Below, piece by piece: positions 33,501 through 44,850 of a stretch of 64,000 bases of DNA. The notes under the pieces were generated by a model that did not search any database, was not told the DNA's origin, and worked only from the letters and a program-made list of their open reading frames with translations. Source of the DNA: Xyrauchen texanus (Eukaryota > Chordata > Actinopteri > Cypriniformes > Catostomidae); contig NC_068281.1 of the NCBI RefSeq assembly GCF_025860055.1, forward strand, positions 27,155,284 through 27,219,283, in the 5' to 3' direction. Positions within the stretch are counted from its first letter, which is position 1, and each line of letters starts with the position of its first letter. The position numbers and the translations under genes are program-made.

Positions 33501-36500
33501 TAAACTCAGACCCCACTCACATCCTGGAGACCGTGCACATCGGCTTAACCTGTCCGTGTCACTTATGGTCCATAACAACATTCCACCCTACAGAGAATTG
33601 TGTTTAATATTACCAACCACATTTTCTAGAGGTGGACACAAAGCACACTGACATTGACAGACATAATAACGATAAAAAAACAAAAACATTAACGCCATCT
33701 TATTGGTCACATATATTTAAGATGCATGCAACTTTTTCCTAAACTTAAAATAGTAATTGAGATAGATATTCACTTATTACACTGGACCATTTAAAATGAA
33801 CTAGTGAATTTAAAAATGTGCATAATGTTTGCGTCGGAGATCTGTTGGTGTTTATTTTGTGAAAATGATAATCTCACTCCTCATTATTCAGCCTATAACA
33901 GCTGAAATCAACCTCCGGTTTGCATCAGAGATACGTTGATGTTTTTTTTTGTAATTAATAAATGTATGACTGCTCATTGTGTATGTTTATTACAAGCCTA
34001 TTTGCCAAATAAATAAATGCACAAGAAACATTGATTTGAGTAAAAAATTATTTTATAAGCTTAGCTTGCATGGATTGCACAGTGATCCGAGAAGCAGGAA
34101 TGATGGCTTGCAATACCCAGATTGTTACTGAGCAATATCAGACTGCTAGATGCTGCTATCGACCAATCAGAATTGAGTATTCCAGTGAGCCATGTAATAA
34201 ATTATAATAACAATAAGAGTAAAGGATTATAGCCGCTGTTGACGTATCACTGTATTTGATTTGAGCTCCGTATACATCAGTTGATGTTTGATTTAATTTG
34301 AGAGTGAATAAAGAATTAAATTGTGGTCTGTTCACCATGCAAAGTCATCATATGCCTTTAAACGACTTGTCATGCAAAAGTTGCATGGTTGGACATTTTG
34401 GAGTGATGCACTGAATGTGACATTTTATTGTTTTTTTTGTGTGTGTTTGTTTGTTTGGTTTTTTGGTTGAACTATTTCATTATGTTGGTGTTAAATCAAA
34501 TGGCTAAGGTGACCATAATGATATGATGACTGTCAATGACCTGCGTTAGCATGACTGGATAAACTCTGGCAGGAAGGAAGGTGCTGTAAATTGATAGTCC
34601 TATCTCGTATCAGAACATTAGTCACATGGCATTCTCTTAACTTAATTTAAAGAGTGCGGTGGGCTTTTTAAAGTCAAATGTGTCCGATTTTGTTTCTCTG
34701 TATTATCCTTTTCATATGGTTTCTATTTCAGCTTCATTACATAGTAATTTTATCACTTTTCTTTTCTAACTTTTCTACCCAATAAAGGTTTTAAGCCCTC
34801 AGACTTAAGCTCAGTGCTTTTTTTTATGTAAGAAGAGTTGACTTTCAAAGTCTGAACACCCTGCTGTGTTTATTATTATCAAATTTAGCAAGATCTGTTG
34901 TTGTTGTTTTTGCCCAAACTTACAAAGTCTCTACCGTATATACACTTATATTCCAGGTTCAATACAAGTTATGCTCTATAGACAGCATTTGTGGCATAAT
35001 ATTAATTACAACAAAAATGTATTTTGAAAAACCTGGTTTACAGTGAGGCACTTACAATGGAAGTAAATGGAGGCCAATTTTTGAGTGTTAAAATGCTCAG
35101 TGTTTCACAAGTATAGCCACAAGACGTAAACAATATACATGTAAACATGATTTTAGTGTGAAAAAATCACTTACTAACCTTGTGTATAAATGTATAGCCA
35201 ATTTTAGCCAACTTTGTTGCCATGACAATGTAATGTCATCAAACTGTAAACCCTAAACTGACTGTAAAAATGACAATTACATAACTTTACAGCTCAAATA
35301 ATAAATTAGTTTTAATAGAAGATGTAATGTAATGTAAGTGCTTTTTAAACCCTCCAAAAATGGGCTCCTATTCACTTCCATTGTAAGTGTCTCACTTGTT
35401 TTTTTATTTTTTTATTTTAAGAATAGGAGGGGCAACTCAAAGTTCATTTTTGTGGTCAATATTATGCCACAAATGCTACTGAATTAACTTTAAAAGTGTT
35501 AGTTCAATCTTTTTTCAGGACATTTTTTTCATGTATTTTAAAAGTCTAAAGCTCATCGCTTTGCTGTTTCTCAGAGCTCCCTGATGCGAAACCCCAGTCC
35601 CTGAGTCCCGTGGCCCTGGCTGCAATGATCGCGGTACCCATCTGTGTACTGAGCTTTGTGCTAGTGCTGCTCCTCTACATTTGCCATAAAGGTTTCATAA
35701 TCCACCACCGTGTGCCAAGTGAGGAAGACCCCAGAGTGGACCACCCCTTCCTTGCTGATAGCACCACACTGAAGGACCTCATCTATGACATGACCACTTC
35801 TGGATCAGGCTCAGGTAAAGCCAGCACATATTTAACAGATCATACTCATAAGTTGTGTGCATTATCCAAACACTTTAATTTATTAAAACTGATTATATAT
35901 TTATTTAATTTTTTTGCTTTCTATCATTTTGACAGATTAAAAAACATGCTACCTGGTGTTTTGCATTCCTCTATTTTAGAAATGTCACACCAGTAAACGG
36001 TGCTAACATGAATTAGAAGTGGAGAAAAGTGGGAAAATAAGTCTTAAAAGCACCCCTGGGAAAAATAGGCTGGAAGAGCCTGTGAAATCTATGCCTTGAA
36101 TGCAGTCTAAAGACTAAAGTCCCTTTAGATAAAAGCATCTACCAAATGCATACATTTACTTTAAATATAGAGAGACATAACAGTGGATTAGAGGAGAGAA
36201 TGAGAGAAGTGTAGTCCAGTTCAAACGATTTTATGTTGTTTTTCAAATTGTGAGAGCTAAGTAAATGAAAAAGCCAAGAACCCACAACACAGAGCTCGAT
36301 AAGTATACAAGAGTGCCTATCACATATTTATTTCTTGTGATGTCAGATTAAAATGCCAAGTGTTACCATATTTAATGACAGATAAAAATGGAGCATAATG
36401 GAAAATGTACAACCCAGTCCAAAGTGACTGATAATGATTATTTGTAGCACAACCTCTGATCGTTCTATTGCCTTGGCTCATCATTGTTTGTATTTTTACT

Positions 36501-39500
36501 TTCTCCAGTAGTAATGGTTTTTATGTCACTTATAATGCAAAGTTACTTTAATTTTCAAATTACCCTCATTGCTCTCTGATACCCATCATAAACCCTGAGA
36601 AAGCTCAAGCCAATTTCATTTTGATAACTGCGTTTTCAAAAGCCCTTGGGAACATTTGGGGATCTGTAAAAGTTTAATGTTTCCGTACATTATATGCTTT
36701 TCTCCAAATCACTTTAGGCTTTGTCTTCAGTCCAGGACATAAAAGATACTGTCATTACAGCATTGTTCTGTCTACGCTGAGAAATACTGTACTTGGCTGT
36801 GCATCAGAAGCTCCTGGATGTCTGTCATAATCTTGTATCAAATCTTGTGCATAGTTTAAGTACAGCTTTTTGTCTTTTACAGGTTTGCCACTGCTTGTAC
36901 AAAGGACCATTGCCAGGACCATCATCCTGCAGGAGAGTATAGGGAAGGGCCGTTTTGGAGAGGTGTGGAGGGGCCGCTGGCGTGGAGAGGAGGTGGCAGT
37001 GAAGATCTTCTCCTCCAGAGAGGAGCGCTCTTGGTTCCGGGAGGCAGAGATCTACCAGACCGTCATGCTTCGTCATGAAAACATCCTGGGTTTTATTGCT
37101 GCAGACAACAAAGGTCAGACCGCAAAGTCAGGAAAAGCAGTTCAGTACTGTTAAGTGTGATAGACCATCAAGGCAACAATATGTATAGGAGAGTGTTATT
37201 ATATATAATGATATTAGTTTGCAAACAGTTAATTCTACTATGTCTGTAATGTTTTACATTAGTGATAGACGATATACTGTATCTGTCAGGTCATAAATCA
37301 TACAATATTTGGCGAGGTTGAGATCTATTGGTATCAGCTCATAACCGTCTCTGCCTGGCCAATTAATAAAAGTGGTAGCAACCCTTGTTATATCAACATC
37401 TACAGTACTTGGGCCTGGGTAGCTCAGCGAGATTTGATGCTGACTAGTTCGAATCCAGGGTTTGCTGAGTGACTCCAGCCAGGTCTCCTAAGCAACCAAA
37501 TTGTCCCCATTGCTAGGGAGGGTAGAGTCACATGGGGTAACCTCCTTGTGGGCACGATTAGGGGTTCTCTCTCTCAATGGGGCAAGTGGCAAGTTGTGCG
37601 TGGATAGCGGAGAGTAGCATGAGCCTCCTTGCGGAGTCTTGCACATTGAGCCATGTGATAAAATGCATGGATTGAGAAGCAGAGGCAACAGAGACTTGTA
37701 CTCCTCCACCAGAATTGAGGTGAGTAACCGCGCCACCATGAGGACCTGCTAAGTAGTGGGAATTGAGCATTCCAAATTGGGAGAAGAAATTATAAAATAT
37801 TTATTTATTTTTTAAATTGAAAAAAAGAAATAGAATCTACAGTACTGACAACTGACAACTTGTTTTTTCAGACTGTTTTGACATGGGTTTCTATGCTATC
37901 TTTGACTGATCGGAATTACAGTTTGCCCACAGTGGCTGATCAAAACTCATAAAAATCCCATAGATGTACATTGACAGAATCAAAAACTCCAAATTCAAAT
38001 GTAAACAAACCCACGCAGAGGGCCTTTATTCAGCCTATTTATCTGTACCAAAATTGACAAATTGTCTTGGCAATTTTTAACTCTATAAAAAGAGTTAAAC
38101 TATGTAATATCATATACGGAAACACATTTTGACCCAGTCTCAGCCAACATTTAAATCATTATATCTCAGAAAATCAGGAATTATGTCATTATAAAGCTAT
38201 AACTTTTTTTAATTCAATGCATAAAATTCTGTTTCTGGGTCTAATGATGGAATGCAGGTCACATAAATTGGCCATCAGCCACCCTACTTTCAAGAAATCA
38301 GTTTATTTTACTTTTAACATTTGTCCTAAGATTTGTCTCTACGTATGCAGTATTGATCTCAATAACAGCTCAACCATCATTCAGCAAGATTAATGAAGTT
38401 ATATTTTGCCAGAAATGTAGCTGAAAAGCTGCCAAACATTTTATATAATGAACTTTAAAGCAAAGTCATGGTTGAGAATATTCTTGGCAGTTAAACCCTA
38501 TTATTCATCGAACCACAAGGCATTAAGTGGTTTCTTTGTGTGCATCTCAGATAATGGCACGTGGACTCAGCTGTGGCTGGTTTCTGATTACCATGAGCAC
38601 GGCTCACTCTTTGACTACCTGAACAGGTACACAGTCACTGTGGAGGGCATGATCAAGCTCTCTCTGTCTGGCGCTAGTGGCCTGGCTCATCTGCATATGG
38701 AGATTGTGGGCACTCAGGGTGAGTCACACTACAGACATTACTTTCCTTTTACTCTGTTAAATATGCTGTTACACTCCAAACCAGGCATGACAATTATTTA
38801 CCTTGTGCTAAATCACAGCAAATCAGAACATATTTGATGTTTAATAACTATGTGGAGTAGGATTTGGACCAATACGATTTCACTGTGGGCAGGGCTACCT
38901 AGTTTGGAGCAGCAGAAATAGAAGCAAAGTAATCAACAAAATGTCTTGCTGGTTTGAGCAAAGAGAAGATCTATTGCTTGCCACTGCGGACAATCACTTG
39001 ACATCCCCTCATATTAATCAGAGGTGTTCGATTTTGAAAATTGTTTGATGATCCATCTTGTTTCAGACTGTGAACTGTCTGAAACAATCTGAATCTGTTC
39101 CTCAGGTAAGCCTGCCATTGCCCATCGTGATCTGAAATCTAAAAACATCCTGGTGAAGAAGAATGGAACCTGCTGCATCGCTGACCTAGGCTTGGCTGTG
39201 CGCCACGACTCTGCCACAGACACCATAGATATTGCACCCAACCACAGAGTGGGCACCAAGAGGTTACTAATACATTCCTCAGCACCATTCACAGTGAAAG
39301 ATATCCAGAACCAGTCGGCAGACACACTCTCACCCATGTTTGTACGCCAGCGCAGAACCATATGACTGAATAGTGTTTGCCTGAGCTGAGAGCTCTGTGT
39401 GCCTGTGAATATTAGTGTTGCATTGGTTGTCGGTCTTGGGGAAAAAGTTTAATGTGTAAATCAAATCAAAGATTTTGATATTTTGTTCAAATTTTTGAGA

Positions 39501-42500
39501 AGGAAGTGAAAGCAGGATTTTCCACCAAAACCAGGAATGCTTAGAGACTATAAATTCATAGATATTTATGAATGTTATAGATTTAATACAAGTTTAACTC
39601 TATTGATTTTCTACACAGTTTTAAAAGTAACGCGACGGTACTTAAACATAAAACGTGTAAACATGACTGTTGTGTGGTAAAATGGCTTACTAACCTTGTC
39701 TGTGTAAAGTTATCCAGTATTTCAACCTCGCTGACTTCAACATCGGACTGCTGTCCGTTCTGGCGAGTGATTTTGATCTCACCTAGGTGTTTAGTGCAAA
39801 AGTTGGCTCTTGTGTCTGTTCCGCGAGTGTTGTTAACTTGCGCCGGGCTGAACCCGCTGTCACGGTTCAGTGATTTTGAATTCTCCACTGTAATGCTATC
39901 TCATGCAAAAGTCCGCCCATTGATTGGATTAAAGCGTTCCTTCTCATCAAGTATGTTGCTGACTTAGAAACATTCTCTAACCAATCACATCTAATTCTTA
40001 ACACAAATACCTCACATGCTTTAACTTTGGATTTAAACCGAAAGGATGAAATGGCTCACCACTTTCCCTTTAGTATTGCTAACATAATGAGTGCTGTCAT
40101 TGTTCTCAATGTTGTTAAACATGTACATAACTTTTAATATCTAAAAAAAAAATTATGTTTTGTGTTTCATGACAATTTAACAACAGGAGAAACATGTAGG
40201 CATAAATAAATGTAATAGACTGAATTTAGAAGCTCATTGTTCACTTGACGTGTCCATTAGAGCCCATCCCAGCGACTGAGCTACTAGTTCTTTTCTAGTT
40301 GTTAGAGCCATTAATTCAGCAACATTAATGACCTCCAGCTGGCAGACTAACTGGCCAGCGATTATGTAAATTAATCTTACATAGAAAATACTGCGGAAAT
40401 TTCAGCTAGTGTGAAGTTGACTTTTAATAAAATATGTCTGTCCTGACTTCCCGAAAGAAATATGATGGGCAGGTATAATAACGTAGTATCTTGTTATTTA
40501 AACTCTTCATAATAAAATGTCATAATATAAAGCCTATTCAACCTTTTTGTGCTTGGCTGGTAAAAATATATGAAGACTCCCACATATTTTCCTTACATGA
40601 AAAACACTGTTAATACACCATTATTCATTATATAATTGCATCAGAAGATGTGCTCTTGCTGTTTTTGCAGTGTTGCAAACTACCTGGCACTTATCTGTAT
40701 TTGTAATACTGTATCTTGTTCCCTGTATGCCTTTTCAAAAATATTTTAATAATAACTTTTAGATTAAGACATTTTGTGGGGTGATTCAGAATCAGTTTAG
40801 AAAGAATTGCTATGCATAGGGCAAGCAGTTTCTTTTCCCCCACCGGTACTAACAAGTTCTGGCTGAGTGGTATGTGTGTGCTGATGGTGAATGGGGAGAA
40901 GCACAGTACTGCAAGGATGCCACTTCTAGTGTTGTCACCACAGGAGAGTATCACATCTAATCTACATCGAATGGCTCTCAGTGGTGCGCCCATCCTTCTC
41001 TGTGCCCCCTGGATACCACATACACACACACTTTTTTGTCCACACTGCTCCTGGGCTGGCACAGTGACTGGCTGTGACACCCACATACATGTACTGCAAT
41101 ATATACTTGCTAATTTCCCCTGCTCTGATGATAACCATATGTGAGTTCTGAATGTCAGAGTGCACCTCCCTCACAGCCTTTTGTCCCTCTAGGGCTTTCT
41201 GGAATGTGGTTTGCTCACTCTTCTCTGTTTCCAAAATAAACCTCAATGTCTAGCCCACAAGACCCCCATTTTCTAAATCAGCCACCATTTCAGGTCACCA
41301 AGAGGCCCAGAGTCAATTAAATGTCATACACATCTGATGTATTCTCTCATGTTCACAGGTATATGGCCCCTGAGGTACTGGATGACACTATTAACATGAA
41401 GCATTTTGAGTCTTTTAAAAGGGCAGACATCTATGCCTTGGGTCTGGTATTCTGGGAGATTGCCCGCAGGTGTTCAATTGGAGGTAAGCCATTGGTTGCC
41501 CCTACAAATTGTGATAATGACTATATTAAAAGATTAATTCTCAGGTCAGTTGCATGATGATAGTGCAACAATACTTGAAATGGGTTTAGTTAAGTGCAGT
41601 GGGGCCAACAGTCCAACCTTAATGGGGGTTAAGAGGGATAATGGTTGACTCAACAATTTTTTTTATCTGATAAACAAACATAATATAATGAAAAAAGGAA
41701 TTGAGATTAAAAGGAATTTCAGAATTGATTTCCGAGTGTTTTATGCCCCCCTTTAGCTTTATATAAATCTTATTTATATGATTTTGATCAGTGTAGTAAC
41801 AGATGTATGGACACCACTGTATGTAAATGTATTATGGTAATGGTTTGAAATAACAAAACTGTGTCAAAAATACACGGCATTAAAATGTGTGCTCTGGTGG
41901 GATACATTCTCCTCTCAGGCATCCATGAGGACTACCAACATCCCTACTATGACCTTGTTCCATCTGACCCATCAGTAGAGGACATGAAGCGAGTGGTTTG
42001 TGACCAGAAGCTTCGTGTCAACATCCCTAACAGGTGGCAGAGCTGTGAGGTATGCACCTCTTTGTTTGTAGATGATACATTCCCTCGAAACAGCACATTT
42101 TCATTTTCTTCATCTGCATCGTATTCCCTTCTATTAATGTTCTCTGTCATTTCTTTATTTAGTTGTTCTACTCCATAAGCATAAGATGAGGTGGCACTTA
42201 TTGTTTTGTTTTCTCTTGATGTGCTTTTCATTGCTGTAGAGGAAGAATTAGATTACACCCAATTTGAGTCATAAAAAGATCCTAATCCAACTATCTGTTT
42301 GCAGAGCAGGCACAGCATGCCGAAGTAAAAGACACTTTTGATTGCAATGCAGGCCATTATTAAATGGCTGTTGTCGTTTTTTCCCAGCCTTTTTAAGGAG
42401 GGGGAGGGGGAGCAAAAAATAAGCTGACATGTTGGATTAAATCCTTTGGATGGGCATTTTGGTCAGTTTGCCTACCTGAGTACTCAAATTAATTATAAAC

Positions 42501-44850
42501 AAGGCCTCTTTTTGACACATTTGTGTGTAGTTGTTTATTTTTTTTATTGGTTTGAAATAGAGGTAAACCAATTGTGGATTTTCTTGATACTGATAACTAA
42601 TACGGTGGGAAAGGCTGATAGTTTTTAAAATTGATTTATAGAATGTCAAAAAATACCCTATTCTTTTCTTACTATGAGGGACACCGACAAGGAGTCCTAA
42701 ATTAATACAATCCAAGATGCTGTTTATTAAAACTTTCCTGGTTTTTTTCCCCCTGTTTCCCTTTCCTCTTTTCTATATAATAAAGGCAGAAAATACCACA
42801 AAAAAAGAAAGAAAATCATGTCAATGCAATTATTGTATTTTCATGATTGATCATTTGCTGTAATTTCCAAGTACTCAAGAACTCCTGGTAATCCCTATTG
42901 AATACACACAAATAAAATGGAAATTAAATCTTTTTCCCCCACCAATCATCAGTGGAATTCCAACGTGACCTAATTCTCATACCTCACTCTCTCAAAGAGC
43001 TGTATACATTAACCTACTTTGTATTAATTTTACTTTGCCAATAGATTGTTTCATTTGTTAAGTGAGCTCTTGAGTTTAAGCTTTTCCAAGTTTGTATATA
43101 AGCATGGGTTTGTAGAGTGTAATAGAATGAGCTGTCTAGACAGTGATCCTGGATGAAAAGGAGGCAAGAATGCCACAGCAGATGCTTCATGCTCTCTGTA
43201 TTGTGGATCCTTGAATAGAAGCCCATCAAACAAACCCATGTTGAGGGTTTTCACAAGAGATTGAAGGCTATGAGTTCTTTCAAGTCTTGGCTTTACAGTT
43301 ATTTCCCTTTGAATTAAAATGCTGCAAGAAGGAATGCATACTGTACATTTGCTGAAGTTATAAAAGTAGGAAAACATTAAGTATGCAAAATTATTCCTGA
43401 CACTGCAACAGACCAGGATATGATGCCACGCAAGAGGGCTTAATATAATAAATCACAAATAAAATTATACTAACATGTTAAAATATACTGTCTACTCACT
43501 TTCCTGCAACAATAAAAACATGCAACTTAAAATAGGTATTCTTTGTGTTGATCCAAGTGTTCAGTGTTTGATATTTCCATCTTCAATTGGTCACACGTCC
43601 TCTCATCATCCAGATTCTTAGGTCAGAGTGCACCAAACTTAAATTTTTGTATACAGAGGAATGTGAAATTTCTCTATATGAGCTTGCATTTCCGGTCTTC
43701 GGATATATTTGAATGGAGTGTGAAGTGTTGTGTGACCGCACCTTAAGTCCGATAAATGGAAAGTAAACCTGAAACCATGCTTCCTTAAGACGAATAAGTC
43801 AACTAGTCATTCAGGCAACCCATTGACTATTTGAATTTTGAAAATATTTAGTTTTGTTAATAACAATTTGACGAGTTGAAATAACAAGCCAGTGGGAAAA
43901 AGGAGATGTTAACCAGGTGAGGTAATTGTGTAATAGTATATAGGGAGCCTGCAAAAACCGCCTAGTCCTTCAAGAGCAATGATCATTAGAGATTTGACAA
44001 TTTGCCAATTGATACTTCAGCAAATAATCCAGCACTTTGAGAACAATGTTCCCCAAACACAGATAGGAAATATTTTGGGCATTTCACCCTCTACAGTAAA
44101 CAATACATAGTTAAAAGTTTCAAGGAATCTGGTCAAATCTTGGTGCTTAAAAGTCAAGGCGAAAACCACTTCTGAATGCTTGTGATCTCTGATCCCTCAG
44201 ACATCACTGTCTTAAAAACGGCATCCATCTGTAATGGATATTATGAACATGGGCTTGGGATAACTTCAGTAAACCTTTGTTAGTCAATACCACTCACTGC
44301 ATTCACAGATGCAAGTTAAAACTAAACTATGCAAAGCAGAAGCCATACATCAACACTGTCCAGAAAAGCTGCCAACTTCTCTGGGCTCTTTCTCATCTTA
44401 GATGGAAAGTAGAACAGTGGAACTGTGTTTTTTGGTCTGAAGAGTCCACATTTCAAAACGTTTTTGAAAAGCAAAGCAGTCATGTTATCTGGGCCAAAGA
44501 GGAAAAGGGCAATCCAAGCTGTTATCAGTGTCAAGTCCAAAAGCCAATGTCTGAATGGGCCAGGGGTGTGTCAGTGCCCATGGCATGGGTAACTCACACA
44601 CCATGAATGCAGACCGATATGTAACATTTCGAATCGAGAGCTTGTGAAATGGAATTGAATCAGGAAACCTGTATTGATACAGTAAGTTTATCTGTGATAA
44701 CAACTGAATTCCCCTTGCCTACAGGCCCTGCGTGTGATGGCTAAGATCATGAGGGAATGCTGGTACGCCAACGGAGCAGCCCGCCTCACCGCGCTACGTG
44801 TGAAGAAGTCTCTGTCCATGCTCAGCCAGCAAGAGGGTATCAAGATGTAG
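17903..44850 (+). CDS. tgfbr1: TGF-beta receptor type-1 (ALK5)-like serine/threonine kinase, 9 exons
   Basis: Type I receptor that is phosphorylated by the type II receptor after TGF-beta binding and then phosphorylates SMAD2/3. Exons: 17903-17978, 30429-30662, 35575-35814, 36883-37113, 38551-38718, 39106-39262, 41359-41483, 41919-42049, 44725-44850. They total 1488 nt, 495 residues, against 503 in human. Layout: signal peptide 1-25, ten-cysteine ectodomain with RPFQCAP, membrane span about 117-139, GS box SGSGSG ending at 184, kinase with GKGRFGEVW 204-212, Lys224, HRD Asp325 and DLG Asp343. The ectodomain motif, the kinase sequence and col15a1 adjacency favour tgfbr1 over acvr1b. Teleost paralogue letter not assigned. 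The start at 17903 was chosen because a hydrophobic signal peptide follows it; an in-frame ATG at 17810 is less likely. Confidence 0.95.
18181..18202. repeat. (GT)n microsatellite
   Basis: Eleven GT units 200 bp into tgfbr1 intron 1. Confidence 0.95.
19617..20479. mobile_element. Non-autonomous DNA transposon-like element
   Basis: Left end taggtttgcaccgatacc plus 'cagtatcggccgatcc'. The right end is a degenerate complement (agtatcggagcctataccga, then ggattgatacatcccta). The terminal repeats are only roughly matched and I could not find clear target duplications, so class is uncertain. A (TTA)n stretch lies at 20124-20150. Confidence 0.5.
22401..23002. mobile_element. hAT-type miniature element, 602 bp
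   Basis: Begins caggggtgccca and ends tgggcacccctg, a perfect 12-bp terminal inverted repeat. It is flanked by 8-bp direct repeats ctctagtt and ctctagct (one mismatch). Interior has no coding frame. 8-bp duplications and CAGGGGTG-type ends are characteristic of hAT elements. Confidence 0.85.
24164..24891. mobile_element. 728-bp hAT-like miniature element inside the Tc1 copy
   Basis: Bounded by 8-bp duplications gattaatc at 24156-24163 and 24892-24899. Its arms gtctggctgcagacttgcac and gtgcaagtctgcagccagac are perfect complements. The outermost 6-7 bases are poorly matched. The left arm holds a 30-bp direct repeat (24198-24227 and 24241-24270) rich in gcgcttccgct. No coding capacity. Confidence 0.85.
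24481..24516. repeat. (AT)n microsatellite
   Basis: Eighteen AT units within the nested hAT-like element. Confidence 0.95.
24970..25978 (+). pseudogene. Tc1 transposase, inactivated
   Basis: Starts at ATG 24970 (MVCRELPKHQRDLIVERYQS, helix-turn-helix N-terminus). The frame is lost near 25068, where an early stop follows. The second frame (25071-25511) has VLWSDENKVELLG with the first Asp. The third frame (25508-25879) has FQHDNDPKC and NPIEHLWGDLK, with the second Asp and the Glu. A frameshift near 25490 and a TGA at 25877-25879 also break the gene. The natural end is TAG 25976-25978. It encodes no functional enzyme. Confidence 0.9.
26574..26960 (+). mobile_element. tRNA-derived SINE, copy 2 (plus)
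   Basis: Starts ggtagctcagcgagtattga (A-box-like) followed by cgagttcgaattcag (B-box-like), then the shared body with gttgtgcgtggatcgcagag and gaacctattaagtagtgggg at the end. Confidence 0.8.
26970..27350. repeat. Right half of palindromic miniature element
   Basis: Matches 15160-15787 (tttggtgattcatat, ttcacttgtattgtatgg, atggcatgagggtgagtaaa) but without a SINE between caaaaatg and aaatattgatc. Confidence 0.65.
28172..28197. repeat. (CT)n microsatellite
   Basis: About 12 CT units. Confidence 0.95.
28245..28732 (+). mobile_element. Solo LTR (488 bp) of a retrotransposon
   Basis: Starts TGTAACG and ends CATAACA, the TG...CA termini of LTRs. It is flanked by perfect 5-bp repeats gcatt (28240-28244 and 28733-28737). 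Inside are a TATA-like tgtatttataccc (about 28470) and aataaag (about 28671) in the order expected for the + strand. No internal retrotransposon sequence is attached. Confidence 0.8.
30078..30155 (+). repeat. Inverted-repeat arm upstream of tgfbr1 exon 2
   Basis: About 78 bp (tttatttgggctttattggg ... cataataaatttg) whose reverse complement occurs at 33119-33195 with about 7 mismatches by eye. Confidence 0.85.
30160..30372. repeat. 'ttcaccc' family repeat end near exon 2
   Basis: Contains tttagaacaacatgcagagg, gtaaatgatga and ttttgggtgaactattcctt, the usual right end of the common palindromic miniature element. It ends 57 bp before exon 2. Confidence 0.6.
30429..30662 (+). CDS. tgfbr1: tgfbr1 exon 2, ligand-binding ectodomain
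   Basis: 234 nt, phase 1 both ends. Starts LLCYCERCLNRTCNTTGMCF, carries two N-glycosylation sequons (NRT, NTT), and ends near CCNTHMCNKNPKVIP. All ten cysteines of the three-finger fold are present. Confidence 0.93.
30946..31668. mobile_element. hAT-type miniature element, 723 bp
   Basis: Terminal inverted repeats caggcccggatta and taatccgggcctg are perfect. Target duplications ccagaaag (30938-30945 and 31669-31676) are also perfect, at 8 bp. The interior contains a tRNA-like stretch on the minus strand near 31395-31500 with ccagagttcgaatccgcc (B-box-like). No transposase is encoded. Confidence 0.9.
33119..33195 (-). repeat. Inverted-repeat arm downstream of tgfbr1 exon 2
   Basis: The mirror copy of 30078-30155 (caaatttattatgaatacac ... 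ccactaaagcccaaataaa). The two arms enclose exon 2 of tgfbr1. Confidence 0.85.
34955..35520. repeat. Palindromic element, family 'cagtgaggcacttacaat', copy 1
   Basis: Arms agcatttgtggcataatatt and aatattatgccacaaatgct are inverted. An inner pair, cagtgaggcacttacaatgg (35041) and ccattgtaagtgtctcactt (35378-35397), is also inverted. The same inner ends occur at 52896 and 53225. Confidence 0.75.
35575..35814 (+). CDS. tgfbr1: tgfbr1 exon 3, transmembrane and GS-box start
   Basis: 240 nt, phase 1 both ends. It encodes ALAAMIAVPICVLSFVLVLL as the membrane span, then IHHRVPSEEDP, TTLKDLIYDM and the first part of TTSGSGSG. Confidence 0.95.
35815..36882 (+). other. tgfbr1: tgfbr1 intron 3
   Basis: 1.07 kb. 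I see no repeat or motif I can name. Confidence 0.6.
36883..37113 (+). CDS. tgfbr1: tgfbr1 exon 4, GS domain and kinase N-lobe
   Basis: 231 nt. GLPLLVQRTIARTI includes the GS-box residues that hold FKBP12 and whose Thr residues are conserved (192, 196). The glycine loop and catalytic Lys224 (VAVKIF) follow. Confidence 0.97.
37114..38550 (+). other. tgfbr1: tgfbr1 intron 4 with SINE
   Basis: 1.4 kb. Apart from the SINE at 37411-37828 nothing is recognised. Confidence 0.65.
37411..37828 (+). mobile_element. tRNA-derived SINE, copy 3 (plus)
   Basis: gggcctgggtagctcagcga, then tagttcgaatccagggtt (B-box), tgctagggagggtagagtca, tcaatggggcaagtggcaag, and an A/T-rich tail with attattt runs. It is the most complete of the three copies, with both internal polymerase III promoter boxes readable. 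Confidence 0.85.
38551..38718 (+). CDS. tgfbr1: tgfbr1 exon 5, kinase hinge region
   Basis: 168 nt. DNGTWTQLWLVSDYHEHGSL and YTVTVEGMIKLSLSGASGLA are diagnostic of ALK5/ALK4-type kinases. Confidence 0.97.
39106..39262 (+). CDS. tgfbr1: tgfbr1 exon 6, catalytic loop
   Basis: 157 nt, phase 1 in, phase 0-to-2 split arginine out. IAHRDLKSKN is the catalytic loop and IADLGLAVRHD the metal-binding DLG segment. The donor, gttact, is weak. Confidence 0.96.
39263..41358 (+). other. tgfbr1: tgfbr1 intron 6
   Basis: 2.1 kb. Bases about 39590-39760 resemble the interior of the 34955-35520 repeat family (gtgtaaacatgactgttgtg, cttactaaccttgt). A 110-codon open frame at 40812-41144 has no recognisable domain and I do not call it a gene. 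Confidence 0.5.
41359..41483 (+). CDS. tgfbr1: tgfbr1 exon 7, activation segment end
   Basis: 125 nt. YMAPEVLDDTINMKHFESFK is the APE region, and ADIYALGLVFWEIARRCSIG follows. The donor is gtaagc. Confidence 0.97.
41919..42049 (+). CDS. tgfbr1: tgfbr1 exon 8, kinase C-lobe
   Basis: 131 nt, ends in phase 0. HEDYQHPYYDLVPSDPSVED and IPNRWQSCE match the family closely. Confidence 0.97.
42050..44724 (+). other. tgfbr1: tgfbr1 intron 8
   Basis: 2.7 kb. The 3' third holds a decayed Tc1-like element. Bases 42050-43900 show nothing I can name. Confidence 0.55.
43920..44640 (+). pseudogene. Tc1-like transposase remnant
   Basis: The frame at 44277-44606 reads KLNYAKQKPYINTVQKSCQL, WNCVFWSEESTFQN (first catalytic Asp replaced by Glu) and VQKPMSEWARG. 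This order is typical of the middle of a fish Tc1-like transposase. Earlier bases 43960-44270 are degenerate and the terminal repeats are not visible. Confidence 0.6.
44725..44850 (+). CDS. tgfbr1: tgfbr1 exon 9, C-terminus
   Basis: 126 nt including TAG. ALRVMAKIMRECWYANGAAR, then SMLSQQEGIKM at the end. The terminal GIKM is the usual ALK5 ending. Confidence 0.97.
   Translation, partial: ALRVMAKIMRECWYANGAARLTALRVKKSLSMLSQQEGIKM

Larger units (their letters stand above)
30663..35574 (+). other. tgfbr1: tgfbr1 intron 2 (4.9 kb)
   Basis: Holds the hAT-type element 30946-31668, the inverted-repeat arm 33119-33195 and the palindromic repeat 34955-35520. Bases 31690-33100 and 33200-34950 have no feature I can support. 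Confidence 0.65.

Noticed and set aside
40812..41144. 110-codon frame in tgfbr1 intron 6
   Set aside because: No domain, no splice context, and no similarity I recognise. Likely chance.
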